Below are positions 47,240-55,889 of a stretch of DNA of 64,000 nucleotides, one piece after another. Position 1 is the stretch's first letter, and the number at the start of each line of letters is the position of its first letter. Under the pieces are notes generated by a model. The model did no database searches. It was not told the origin of the DNA and saw only the letters and a program-made list of their open reading frames with translations. Source of the DNA: G963708325 sp963708325 (GTDB lineage: Bacteria; Actinomycetota; Thermoleophilia; Solirubrobacterales; 70-9); assembly GCA_963708325.1 (NCBI GenBank), contig OY970203.1:372001-436000 (forward strand), given 5' to 3'. The position numbers were made by a program, and so were the translations under genes.

Positions 47240-48448
47240 GTGGACGTCGCCGCACGCATCGAGCTGATCCGGCGGCTGTGCTCCTTCGAGGGCCGCGGAC
47301 CGGGCACCGACGCCGAGCGGCGCGCGGCGAACGAGCTTGCCGCCGAGATCGGCCGGTCCGGTCGCCGCGCCGAGGTCGAGCCCACCCACGTCCACGCGGA
47401 CTTCGGCTCGATCGAGGCGGCGCACGTCGCCCTCGCGGTCGGCGGCAGCCTGCTCTCGATCGTGGCGCCGCTGCCGGGCTTTCTCTGCGTGCTCGTCGCC
47501 GCCACCTCGATGTTCGGCGACCTCAACACGCGCTTCTACCTGCTGCGCCGCCTGTTCTTCCGCCGCGCCTCGCAGAACGTCGTCTCGCGGGGCCGGAGCG
47601 ACGCCCCGGCGCGGGTGATCCTCTGCGCCCATTACGACGCCGCTCGCACCGGGATGGTGTACGGCCCCCGCACCACCGAGCGGGCGCGCGCCCTGCCGCC
47701 GCGCGCGCGACTTCTGCTCGGCCCCTTCCGGATCGTCTTCTGGTCGCTGGCGGCGCTCGTCCCGATCGTCGGCGCCCGTCTCGCCGGCCTCGACTTCGGG
47801 GCGCTGGCGTTCCTCCAGCTGATCCCCACCGCGATCCTGATCGTGGCGGTCCTCTTCCTCCTCGACATCGCCCTCTCCGACACGGTTCCGGGGGCCAACG
47901 ACAACGCCTCCGGCGTCGCCACCGTGCTCTCGGTCGCCGCCGAGCTCGACCGCGAGCCGCCGCCCAATCTCGACGTCTGGGTCCTGCTGACCGGGGCCGA
48001 GGAGAGCCTGATGGAGGGCATGCGCTCGTTCGTGCGCGCCCACCGCCGCGAGCTGGATCGGGCCAGCACCTTCTTCGTCAACGTCGACACGGTCGGCTGG
48101 GGGTCGGTCCACTACTGGGTCGGCGAGGGCCTCGTCGTCACCTACGACCTCGACCGCCGCCTCGCCGACCTCTGCGACGCGCTCGCCGACAGCGACCGCG
48201 CCGGCGAGAGCCGCTACGACGCCCAGCCGGTTTACGCGCCGCTCGGCACCGACGCCCTGCCGCCTCGCGTCCTGGGCTATGCCTCGACCACGATCTCCTG
48301 CCTGCGCGGCGGAGTGGGGCCGCCCTGGTACCACACGGCCGACGACACCCCCGACCGGGTCGAGCCCGAGGCGCTGGAGGCGGCCCACGGCTTCACCCTC
48401 GAGCTGGTGCGGCTGCTCGACCGCGAGATCGCGCGCGAGCTCGCCTGA
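47240..48448 (+). CDS. membrane-anchored M28-type peptidase
   Basis: 402 residues from a GTG at 47240. It has LCAHYDAART (His, Asp), VPGANDNASGVATVLSVA (Asp), TGAEESLM (Glu), NVDTVGWG (Asp) and WYHTADDTPDRV (His), the five metal ligands of M28. Two hydrophobic stretches interrupt the catalytic domain (ALAVGGSLLSIVAPLPGFLCVLV, and FWSLAALVPIVGARLAGL with AILIVAVLFLLDIAL), so it is probably membrane-bound. A zinc aminopeptidase or carboxypeptidase activity is expected. Confidence 0.88.
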   Translation: MDVAARIELIRRLCSFEGRGPGTDAERRAANELAAEIGRSGRRAEVEPTHVHADFGSIEAAHVALAVGGSLLSIVAPLPGFLCVLVAATSMFGDLNTRFYLLRRLFFRRASQNVVSRGRSDAPARVILCAHYDAARTGMVYGPRTTERARALPPRARLLLGPFRIVFWSLAALVPIVGARLAGLDFGALAFLQLIPTAILIVAVLFLLDIALSDTVPGANDNASGVATVLSVAAELDREPPPNLDVWVLLTGAEESLMEGMRSFVRAHRRELDRASTFFVNVDTVGWGSVHYWVGEGLVVTYDLDRRLADLCDALADSDRAGESRYDAQPVYAPLGTDALPPRVLGYASTTISCLRGGVGPPWYHTADDTPDRVEPEALEAAHGFTLELVRLLDREIARELA

Positions 48449-48468
48449 GAGGCCGCCGGCGGCCGCGC

Positions 48469-50394
48469 TCAGCCGAGCGCCGCGCGGATCGCGTCGAGCG
48501 ACTCGGGGTTCTCGGCGCTGGAGAGGTCGCCCGGATCCTCGCCCGCGGCCACCGCCCGCACGGCGCGACGGATGATCTTCGCCGAGCGCGTCTTCGGCAG
48601 CGCCTCCACGAACACGACGCGCGACGGCTTGAAGGGCCGCCCGAGCTCGTCGGCGACCAGCTCGCGAAGCTCCTCGGCGGTTGCCTCGTCGGCTGCGTCG
48701 GCGGTGACGCAGAAGCACCAGATCGCCTCGCCCTTGACTTCGTCGGGCACTCCGACGACGGCCGACTCGGCGACCTTCGGATGGCCGACGAGCACCGACT
48801 CCACCTCGGCCGGGCCGACCCGCTTTCCCGCCACGTTGATCGCGTCGTCGGAGCGCCCGAACAGGAACCACTGGTCGTCGGGGTCCACCATCGCCCAGTC
48901 GCCGTGGCGCCACACCCCCGGGTACATCGACCAGTACGAGTCCAGGTAGCGCTGGCGGTCCCCCCACACCCCGCGCGTCATCGCCGGCCAGGGCTGCTTG
49001 CATACGAGCTCGCCCACCTCCCGGCGCACGCTGCGGCCGTGCGGGTCGAAGACGTCCATGTCCATCCCCAGGCTGGGGCCCCCGAGCGAGCACTCCTTGA
49101 TCGGCTCGACCGGAAACGGCGACAGAAAGCAGGCGCCCACCTCGGTGCCGCCGGACAGGTTGATGATCGGCACCCCGCCGCCGCTGATCCGCATCAGCCA
49201 GCGGTAGGGGTCGGGATTCCACGGCTCTCCCGTCGAGCCGATGATGCGAAGCGACGAGAGGTCGTGGGCCGTGGCGTGCTCGTCTCCCTTCTGCTTCAGC
49301 GCCCGGATCAGCGTCGGCGAGACCCCCAGCATCTGCACGCCGTGGCGCTCCACCGATGCCCAGACGCGGTCGGGCCCGGGGTAATCGGGGGCGCCCTCGT
49401 ACATCACCATCGCCGCCCCGTTGGCGTGGCAGCCGACCATCATCAGCGGCCCCATGATCCAGCCCATGTCGGTGACCCAGTAGCCGACCTCGCCCGGGTG
49501 CAGGTCGGTCTGGTAGGCGACCTCCGAGGCGATCTTCACCAGAAAGCCTGCGTGCACGTGGACCGAGCCCTTCGGCTTTCCCGTGGTGCCGGAGGTGTAG
49601 GCGAGCATGAAGACGTCCTCGGACTCCGTGTCCTCTGCTTCGACCGGGCCGTCGAGGCCGTCGACGAAGTCTCCCCAGCTGACGTCGCGTCCCTCCCGCA
49701 TCGGCACCTCGACGCCGAGGTGGCCGCGGACGACGACGCGCTCGATCGAGGGGACCTGGGCGACCGCCTCGTCGGCGACGGGCTTCATCAGCCCGTGCGA
49801 GCCGCGGCGCCAGGTGCCATCGGCGGTGAACAGAAGCTTGGCCCGCGCGTCGCGCAGCCTCGCCGCCACGGCCGATGCTGCAAAGCCGGAGAAGATCGGC
49901 AGGTAGATCGCGCCGACCTTGGCCACGGCGTAGGCGGCGACGATCGCCTCCGGCGCCATCGGCATGAACACCCCGACCGCGTCCCCCTTGCCGACGCCGT
50001 CGCGTCGCAGCGCCGCGGCCACCCGGTCCACCTCCCGGGCGAGGTCGCCGAAGGTCATCCGGCGCACCTCGCCGGTCTCGCTCTCGCCGATCAGGGCGAC
50101 GGCGTCCGGGCGCTCGGCGGCGTGGCGGTCCACGCAGGCGACCGCGAGGTTGATGCGGCCGCCCACGAACCACCGCGCCCACTCGATCCCGTCCGAGTCG
50201 TCCAGGACGCGCTCGTAGGGCACCGCGAACGGAATCCCCAGGTCCCTGACCGCGGCGTCCCAGTACCAGGCGACGTCCTCGACCGACCGCCGCCGCAGCT
50301 CCGCGATCGTCCCGATCCCATGCGCCCGCATCAGCCGCGTCACGTTCGCCCGCTCGACGTACTCGGCCGTCGGCTCCCAGGCCACCTCGCTCAT
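48469..50394 (-). CDS. acetyl-CoA synthetase-type AMP-forming acyl-CoA ligase
   Basis: 641 residues. Motifs of the ANL family: AYTSGTTGKPKGSVH (P-loop), VTDMGWIMGP, GSTGEPWNP, INLSGGTEVGACFL, YPGVWRHGDWAMVDPDDQWFLFGRSDDAINVAGKRVGPAEVESVLVGHP, and the catalytic Lys near the end in KTRSAKIIRRAVR. The length and the WRHGDW and GRSDDAINVAGKR motifs are those of acetyl-CoA synthetase relatives; acceptance of longer acids is possible. It would make acyl-CoA from acid, ATP and CoA. Terminator-like hairpin at 50411-50450 lies between its start and the upstream GGDEF gene. Confidence 0.92.
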   Translation of the reverse strand: MSEVAWEPTAEYVERANVTRLMRAHGIGTIAELRRRSVEDVAWYWDAAVRDLGIPFAVPYERVLDDSDGIEWARWFVGGRINLAVACVDRHAAERPDAVALIGESETGEVRRMTFGDLAREVDRVAAALRRDGVGKGDAVGVFMPMAPEAIVAAYAVAKVGAIYLPIFSGFAASAVAARLRDARAKLLFTADGTWRRGSHGLMKPVADEAVAQVPSIERVVVRGHLGVEVPMREGRDVSWGDFVDGLDGPVEAEDTESEDVFMLAYTSGTTGKPKGSVHVHAGFLVKIASEVAYQTDLHPGEVGYWVTDMGWIMGPLMMVGCHANGAAMVMYEGAPDYPGPDRVWASVERHGVQMLGVSPTLIRALKQKGDEHATAHDLSSLRIIGSTGEPWNPDPYRWLMRISGGGVPIINLSGGTEVGACFLSPFPVEPIKECSLGGPSLGMDMDVFDPHGRSVRREVGELVCKQPWPAMTRGVWGDRQRYLDSYWSMYPGVWRHGDWAMVDPDDQWFLFGRSDDAINVAGKRVGPAEVESVLVGHPKVAESAVVGVPDEVKGEAIWCFCVTADAADEATAEELRELVADELGRPFKPSRVVFVEALPKTRSAKIIRRAVRAVAAGEDPGDLSSAENPESLDAIRAALG

Positions 50395-50410
50395 GGCGTC
50401 GATTCTATGA

Positions 50411-50450
50411 GCAGACAGAAAGACGCCCCGGGCGGGAGATCCGGGGCGCC
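50411..50450 (-). terminator. hairpin terminator, minus strand
   Basis: On the minus strand GGCGCCCCGG pairs with CCGGGGCGTC (9 of 10) around a 9-nt loop and is followed by TTTCTGTCTGC. It lies 150 bp after the stop of the GGDEF/HD-GYP gene. It would end that transcript before the acyl-CoA ligase gene. Confidence 0.55.
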
Positions 50451-50599
50451 TCGTGTTCAGAGCCTCTTAAGTCGGCGTCCTTGCCGTGGGGGCCTCCTTG
50501 CGGGTAGGCGAGGCTGCTGAACGACCACCACGCTATCCGCGGCGAAGGCCCCCGTCATCGTCAAAATTGGGGTTTCTTGCTCGCGACGCCTCGCCGCCG

Positions 50600-52297
50600 T
50601 CAGCCGGCGTGGCGTGCGGCGGCAAGATCGCGGTCGAGCCGCGGCACGGATAGGAAGGCCGCGACGACCCGCTCGTCGAACTGCCTGCCGGCGTGTTGCC
50701 GCAGCTCCCCGCGCGCCTCGGCCGCCGGCAGCGCCTGCTTGTAGGCGCGGTGCGCGGTCATCGCCTCGAAGGCGTCGGCGACGGCGAGGATGCGGGCCTC
50801 GATCGGGATCTGCAGCCCACTCAGCCCGAGCGGGTATCCCGCGCCGTCGGGACGCTCGTGATGGGCGAGGATCCAGATCGCGATGTCGTCGAGGTTGGCG
50901 TTGCGGACGATGCGGGCGCCGATCTCCGGATGCTTGCGCATCTCCACCCACTCCTCCTCCGTCAGCGGGCCGGGCTTGTCGAGGATCGAGTCCGGGATGC
51001 CGACCTTGCCGATGTCGTGCAGGATCCCGGCGAGCCGCACCCGCTCGACGCGCTCCTCGGCGAGGTCGAGCGCCCGCGCCATCGCCTCCGCGTAGCGACC
51101 GACCATCTGCGAATGATTGGCAGTGCCGGTGTGGCGGATGTCGAGCACCTCGGCCAGCGAGACGACCGTGGCGAGGCTCCCCGCTCGCTGCGCGGCATGG
51201 CGCCCGCCGAGGTCCCCCATCGTCATGTTCGCCGCGAGCTCGGTGCTGTAGATGACCGAGCGGTCGCGGCCGAGCTGCTTGGCGGCATAGAGGGCCTGGT
51301 CGGCGGCCTTGAGCAGCACGTCGGTGGCACCGCCGTGGTTGGGGAACACGGCGACGCCGCAGCTCACCGTCAGCTTCTCGGCCCGGTCGGCGAACGTCGC
51401 GCGCGTCTCCTGGCGCAGGCGCTCGGCCAGCATGTAGGTCTCGTGCTCGCCGGCCTCCGGCACGATCACCGCGAACTCCTCCCCGCCCATCCTCGCCACC
51501 GTGTCGATCTCGCGAGTGTGCTCGCGCAGGACGTCGCTGAACAGCTCGAGGGCGCGGTCGCCCGCGTGATGGCCGAAGCGGTCGTTGACGGACTTGAACC
51601 AGTCGAGGTCCAGCTCGATGATCCCCAGCGGGGCGCCGCCGCGCGAGGCGCGCTGGAACTCCTGGACGAAGCGCTCGTCGAAGCCGCGGCGGTTGGTGAC
51701 GCCGGTGAGCACGTCCGTGCGCGCGGCGCTGGCGAGCTGGCGAAGCAGCCCCTCGACCTGCTCGCGCAGAACGCCCATCATCGTGCCCGCGACGAAGAGC
51801 GTGCCGGCGGCCATCACCCAGTAAAGGAAGGGCACGTGGCCGATCGGTCGCACGTCGAGCACGACGGCGTAGGCGAAGCAGGCGAACGCCATGTGCAGGA
51901 CGGCAAGCCGCAGCTCGAAGAAGTAGAAGGCGGCCAGGGCGACCCAGAAGAAGTACATCGCGTAGGCGCCCACCGCGTCGACCCCCCCGTAGTAGACGAC
52001 CAGGCTGACCAGCACCGAGCCCAGCGCCGGCGAGACGCGGAAGAGCCACAGTGGCAGTCGGTCGAACCCGATCAGGAACGTCGCCGCCGTCAGGTACGCG
52101 GCGAACGCGCAACCGGCGAGCCCGAGCGTGTAGCGGTCCGGCGAGTGCGGCAGGACCAGCGTGAGCAGGAGCAGCGTCGCCCCGAGGCCGAAGAGGTAGG
52201 CAAAGGTGCGCGCCATCAGCGCGCGGTCGCCGGAGATGCGCACGCCGGGACGGCCGCGGCCGGTCCAGCGCAGGCGCTCTCGAAGCGGCGGGGTCAT
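50600..52297 (-). CDS. membrane-bound GGDEF / HD-GYP hybrid protein
   Basis: 565 residues. Six to seven membrane helices fill the first 180 residues (FAYLFGLGATLLLLTLVLPH, YAMYFFWVALAAFYFFELRLAVL and others). A GGDEF domain follows (TDVLTGVTNRRGFDERF, IELDLDWFKSVNDRFGHHAGD, ARMGGEEFAVIVPEAGE) with an I-site REID five residues before GGEEF. Then an HD-GYP domain (SQMVGRYAEAMARAL, LAGILHDIGKVGIPDSILDKPG, LAHHERPDGAGYPLGLSG). Both look catalytically complete, so the protein may make or break c-di-GMP, or one half may regulate the other. ATG 52297 has a GAGG at a suitable distance. Confidence 0.9.
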   Translation of the reverse strand: MTPPLRERLRWTGRGRPGVRISGDRALMARTFAYLFGLGATLLLLTLVLPHSPDRYTLGLAGCAFAAYLTAATFLIGFDRLPLWLFRVSPALGSVLVSLVVYYGGVDAVGAYAMYFFWVALAAFYFFELRLAVLHMAFACFAYAVVLDVRPIGHVPFLYWVMAAGTLFVAGTMMGVLREQVEGLLRQLASAARTDVLTGVTNRRGFDERFVQEFQRASRGGAPLGIIELDLDWFKSVNDRFGHHAGDRALELFSDVLREHTREIDTVARMGGEEFAVIVPEAGEHETYMLAERLRQETRATFADRAEKLTVSCGVAVFPNHGGATDVLLKAADQALYAAKQLGRDRSVIYSTELAANMTMGDLGGRHAAQRAGSLATVVSLAEVLDIRHTGTANHSQMVGRYAEAMARALDLAEERVERVRLAGILHDIGKVGIPDSILDKPGPLTEEEWVEMRKHPEIGARIVRNANLDDIAIWILAHHERPDGAGYPLGLSGLQIPIEARILAVADAFEAMTAHRAYKQALPAAEARGELRQHAGRQFDERVVAAFLSVPRLDRDLAAARHAG

Positions 52298-52522
52298 CTG
52301 CGGCCTCAGGCGGGCCGGAAGCAACGCCATCGTGGCTCGTATCGGCGCGAATCGGCCCGCGCTTGACACCGAAATCGTCCAGGCGCGCGCCTGGCCGCGG
52401 CCGCCGCCGGTGAGCTAGATTCGGGACGGCAGGCGGCGCCTTCTGAACCGTTGCCGCCGGTCGAGCGTAAGGAAGCGGATGTTGACACCGCGACGGACCG
52501 CGATCACCGCCTGGAGGCCGCA

Positions 52523-53515
52523 ATGAGCGACAAGCCCGTCATCGATTTCGACATCGACCGCTACATGCGCAACTCGCGCAAGGTGGACCTGTCCGACATC
52601 GACTGGGAGGACATCCCCAACCACTCCCTCTCCGACGGCGACGTGATGTGCATGCACTACATGATGGACATCGAGTCGCACACGGTGATCTACATGCGCG
52701 ACCTGCTGGCGACGCGCGCTGCGGCCGATCCGCACATCACCGCCTTTCTGTCCTGCTGGGTCTACGAGGAGTTCTGGCACGGCGAGGCCTTCTCGGACTT
52801 CCTGCGCGCCTACGGGATCGAGGAGCCGATCGAGCCGCGGCTCCCCGACGGTTCCACCCCGCTGCCCACGCGTCCCAACCGGCTGCGGGCAATGCGCGTC
52901 AACGCCGGCGTCGGCAACGGCTTCGCGATCCTACCCTCGATGATCGGCTCGGCGATGACCAGGGATTTCATCGCCATCCACATGACCTGGGGGGCGATCA
53001 ACGAGCTGACGACCCTCACCGGCTACTACCAGCTGATCCGCCGCTCGTCGCATCCCGTCCTCCACCAGATGCTGCGCAAGGTGATCCAGGACGAGCGCCG
53101 CCACTTCGCCTTCTACCGCGCCCAGGCGAAGGCGCGGATGGAGGCGAGCGCGGCCGCCGGCCGCATGGTGCGTCGCGCCCTGAAGTCGTTCTGGACCCCG
53201 GTCGGCGCCGGGGTGAAGAGCCAGGAGGAGGTCGACGCGCTCGGCCTCTACCTGCTCGGCGACGGCAGCGAGGAGGGAGCCGAGGCCGCAAAGCACATCG
53301 ACGAGATGATCGCCGAGCTGCCCGGGCTGGAGGGGCTCACTTTGGTCCAGGACTACCTGGAGGCCGCCAAGCGCCGGGTCGCGGAGCGACCGGGCTGGGC
53401 GGGCACGAGCGCGCCGGGCCGCCGCGAGCCGCGCTTCGCGGGCACCCCCGGCCACTGGCCCGCGCCCCGGAACGGCGACCGCACGGACGTCGTCCCCGAG
53501 GAGCAGACCGCCTAG
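52523..53515 (+). CDS. ferritin-like diiron protein (acyl-ACP-desaturase-like)
   Basis: 330 residues: DIESHTVIYMRDLLATRAA, SCWVYEEFWHGEAFSDFLRAYG, WGAINELTTLTGYYQLIRR, and VIQDERRHFAFYRAQAKARM. The Glu of ESH, the EEFWHGE and the later NE..T and DERRH supply the EXXH pairs of a ferritin-fold diiron site. Close relatives in actinobacteria are annotated acyl-ACP desaturase-like. The gene is convergent with, and overlaps by 4 bp, an acyl-CoA carboxylase gene. CTGGAGG at 52511-52517 supports ATG 52523. The reaction is inferred, not shown. Confidence 0.82.
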   Translation: MSDKPVIDFDIDRYMRNSRKVDLSDIDWEDIPNHSLSDGDVMCMHYMMDIESHTVIYMRDLLATRAAADPHITAFLSCWVYEEFWHGEAFSDFLRAYGIEEPIEPRLPDGSTPLPTRPNRLRAMRVNAGVGNGFAILPSMIGSAMTRDFIAIHMTWGAINELTTLTGYYQLIRRSSHPVLHQMLRKVIQDERRHFAFYRAQAKARMEASAAAGRMVRRALKSFWTPVGAGVKSQEEVDALGLYLLGDGSEEGAEAAKHIDEMIAELPGLEGLTLVQDYLEAAKRRVAERPGWAGTSAPGRREPRFAGTPGHWPAPRNGDRTDVVPEEQTA

Positions 53516-55032
53516 ACCGGCGTGATCGGGTTTCGCCGCTCGGCGAAGCGGCGGTCCTTGGACTCCGCCATCGCGAAGCGCCTGATCAGCTCGCCGCGCA
53601 GGGTGTCGGGCTCGACCACCGCGTCGACGACCATCTCCGAGGCGAGATGGAGGATGTCGATGTCCGCCGCGTATTCCGTGCGCTTGGCGGCGATGAATGC
53701 CTCGCGCTCGGACGGGTCCGAGATCTCCTGGATCTGGTTGTAGAAGACCGCGTTGATCGCCGCTTCCGGGCCCATAACCGCGACCTGGGCGCCGGGGAGG
53801 GCGAGGCAGCAGTCCGGCTCGAACGCCGGCCCGGCCATCGCGTAGAGGCCGGCGCCGTAGGCCTTGCGCACGATCACCGAGATCTTCGGCACAGTGGCCT
53901 CCGAGACCGCGCTGATCATCTTCGCCCCGTGACGGATGATCCCCTGGCGCTCGACCTCCTTTCCGATCATGAATCCCGGCACGTCGGCGAGGAAGAGCAG
54001 CGGCACGTTGAAGGCGTTGCAAGTCCAGATGAACCGTGCCGCCTTGTCGGCCGAGTCCACGAACAGCACGCCGCCCTTCACGGACGGCTGGTTGGCCACC
54101 ACTCCGACCACCCGTCCATCGAGCCGGCCGAAGCCGACGACCAGCTCCTTCGCCCAGCGCTCGTGCACCTCGAGGAACGAGCCCGCGTCGAGCAGGGCGT
54201 CCAGCAGCTCGGCGACGTCGAACGCGGTCTTCTCGTCGTCGGGGACGATCTCCGACGGCCGCCGCTCGCTCGCCGGATCGGCGGGCGGCGCCGCGGGCGG
54301 CTGCTCGCGCCAGCTCGACGGCATGCAGGACAGGTATCGCTTCGCGATGTCGATCGCCTCCGCGTCGCACGCGGCGAGGAAGTGCCCGCAGCCCGACACC
54401 CCCGTGTGCATCCGCGCCCCGCCCATCTCCTCGAGCGTGACGTCCTCGCCGATCACCATCTGCGCCATCCGCGGCGAGCCCAGGTACATCGAGGCGTTGC
54501 CGTCGCGCATGATCACGACGTCGCAGAAGGCCGGGATGTAGGCGCCGCCGGCGGCGCTCGGCCCGAACAGCAGGCACACCTGTGGCACCTGGCCGGAGAG
54601 GACCACCTCGTTGTAGAAGATGCGCCCGGCCCCCCGCCGCCCGGGGAACATCTGCACCTGGTCGGTGATCCGGGCGCCGGCCGAGTCCACCAGGTAGACC
54701 ATCGGCACCCGCAGCCGCAACGCCCGCTCCTGCACGCGCAGGATCTTCTCCACCGTCTTCGCCCCCCACGAGCCCGCCTTGACGGTCGGGTCGTTGGCCA
54801 TCAGCGCGACCCGGCGCCCGCCCACCAGGGCGAGGCCGGTGACAACGCCGTCCGCCCCCAGCCCCTCGCGCTCCCAGTTGGCGAGCAGCGCCTCTTCGGC
54901 GAAAGACTCGGGGTCCACGAGCCCGGCGATGCGCTCGCGAACCGGCAGCTTGTCCTGTTCCGCGACCTTGCGGTGATGCCGCTCCGGCCCGCCGCCGAGC
55001 GCAGCCTCGAGCGCCGGGCGGATGTCCGTCAC
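53512..55032 (-). CDS. acyl-CoA carboxylase beta (carboxyltransferase) subunit
   Basis: 506 residues from a GTG at 55032 that overlaps the DivIVA-like stop (GTGA). The N-half shows VRERIAGLVDPESFAEEALLANW, DPTVKAGSWGAKTVEKILRVQE, VYLVDSAGARITDQVQMFPGRRGAGRIFYNEVVLSG, FGPSAAGGAYIPAFCDVVIM. The C-half has ANQPSVKGGVLFVDSADKAARFIWTCNAFNVPLLFLADVPGFMIG and VRKAYGAGLYAMAGPAFEPDCCLALPGAQVAVMGPEAAINAVF. This is the propionyl/methylcrotonyl-CoA carboxylase beta type. It is more canonical than the one at 6323. Methylcrotonyl-CoA is a good substrate guess given the HMG-CoA-lyase-like gene at 58891. Confidence 0.94.
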   Translation of the reverse strand: MTDIRPALEAALGGGPERHHRKVAEQDKLPVRERIAGLVDPESFAEEALLANWEREGLGADGVVTGLALVGGRRVALMANDPTVKAGSWGAKTVEKILRVQERALRLRVPMVYLVDSAGARITDQVQMFPGRRGAGRIFYNEVVLSGQVPQVCLLFGPSAAGGAYIPAFCDVVIMRDGNASMYLGSPRMAQMVIGEDVTLEEMGGARMHTGVSGCGHFLAACDAEAIDIAKRYLSCMPSSWREQPPAAPPADPASERRPSEIVPDDEKTAFDVAELLDALLDAGSFLEVHERWAKELVVGFGRLDGRVVGVVANQPSVKGGVLFVDSADKAARFIWTCNAFNVPLLFLADVPGFMIGKEVERQGIIRHGAKMISAVSEATVPKISVIVRKAYGAGLYAMAGPAFEPDCCLALPGAQVAVMGPEAAINAVFYNQIQEISDPSEREAFIAAKRTEYAADIDILHLASEMVVDAVVEPDTLRGELIRRFAMAESKDRRFAERRNPITPV

Positions 55033-55859
55033 CGAGCTTGAGCGCGCTGCCCGCTGCGCTTCGCCTGCTCCGCCGGCTTGCCCTGCGGCCGGGCCTGGCC
55101 CGGGGCCTTGCCGGCGGCGGCATCGTCCTTCGGCGCCGGCTTGGGCTCGGCGCCGGAGCCCTCGGCGGACCCGGCCGGCGCCGACTCGAGCTTCGCCGGC
55201 GGATGGCGATGCTGGCCGACGGCGGCCCCCAGCTGCGAGCCCAGGCTCTCCAGCTCGGCGAGAACCGCGTCGCGGCGGCTCTCCAGGTCGGCGATCACGG
55301 TCTCGATGTCGCGCCGCCGCTTCTCTCCCTCCTCGACCGTGCGCTTGGCCTGCGCCGTCGCGGACTCCAGCGTCTGCTCCGCCTTGCGCTCCGCCCCCGC
55401 GCGCGCGGCGCCGGCGGCCTGCTCGGCCTTCTCCCGCACCGCCTCGGCGTGACGGTCCGTCTCGGTGCGAATCGTCTCCGAGTAGGAGTCGGCCCCGGAT
55501 CGCGTCTTGCGCGCATAGGCGTCCGCCTCCTCGCGCTGCTGCGCGGCATGCTTCTCGGCCGCGGCGCGCTGCGAGTCGGTCTCGGACCGTGCCGCCGCCA
55601 GCGCGCGATCGGCCTCCTCGGCCGCCTCCGCCTTGAGCTGCTCCCCGATGTCGTGGGCGCTGGTCAGCAGCCCCGACGTACGCTGCCCGATTCGCTCCAG
55701 CTCGCGCCGCACGGCGTCCGCGCCCGCGTCGTCGAGACCGCCCGCCTCCAGCCAGTCTGCGAGCTGGCTCAGATACCGGTCGACCTCGCGCTTCTCGTAG
55801 CCCTTGCGCGCGATCGTGAACGTCGCGCTGCGAATCCGGTCGATGCTGTCCTGGCTCAC
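55029..55859 (-). CDS. DivIVA-domain coiled-coil protein
   Basis: 276 residues. The N-terminal IRSATFTIARKGYEKREVDRYLSQLADWL is the DivIVA lipid-binding domain, with the hydrophobic and basic residues that insert in curved membrane. A long coiled coil follows (AEEADRALAAARSETDSQRAAAEKHAAQQREEADAYARK), then an Ala/Pro/Lys-rich tail. It would mark poles or growth sites. It sits in an operon between a 3-hydroxyacyl-CoA dehydrogenase (30 bp) and an acyl-CoA carboxylase subunit (GTGA overlap), which may reflect coordination of lipid supply and growth. Confidence 0.85.
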   Translation of the reverse strand: MSQDSIDRIRSATFTIARKGYEKREVDRYLSQLADWLEAGGLDDAGADAVRRELERIGQRTSGLLTSAHDIGEQLKAEAAEEADRALAAARSETDSQRAAAEKHAAQQREEADAYARKTRSGADSYSETIRTETDRHAEAVREKAEQAAGAARAGAERKAEQTLESATAQAKRTVEEGEKRRRDIETVIADLESRRDAVLAELESLGSQLGAAVGQHRHPPAKLESAPAGSAEGSGAEPKPAPKDDAAAGKAPGQARPQGKPAEQAKRSGQRAQAR

Positions 55860-55889
55860 GCCCTTCCCCCTTCCTCGGCCGCCCCGCGC

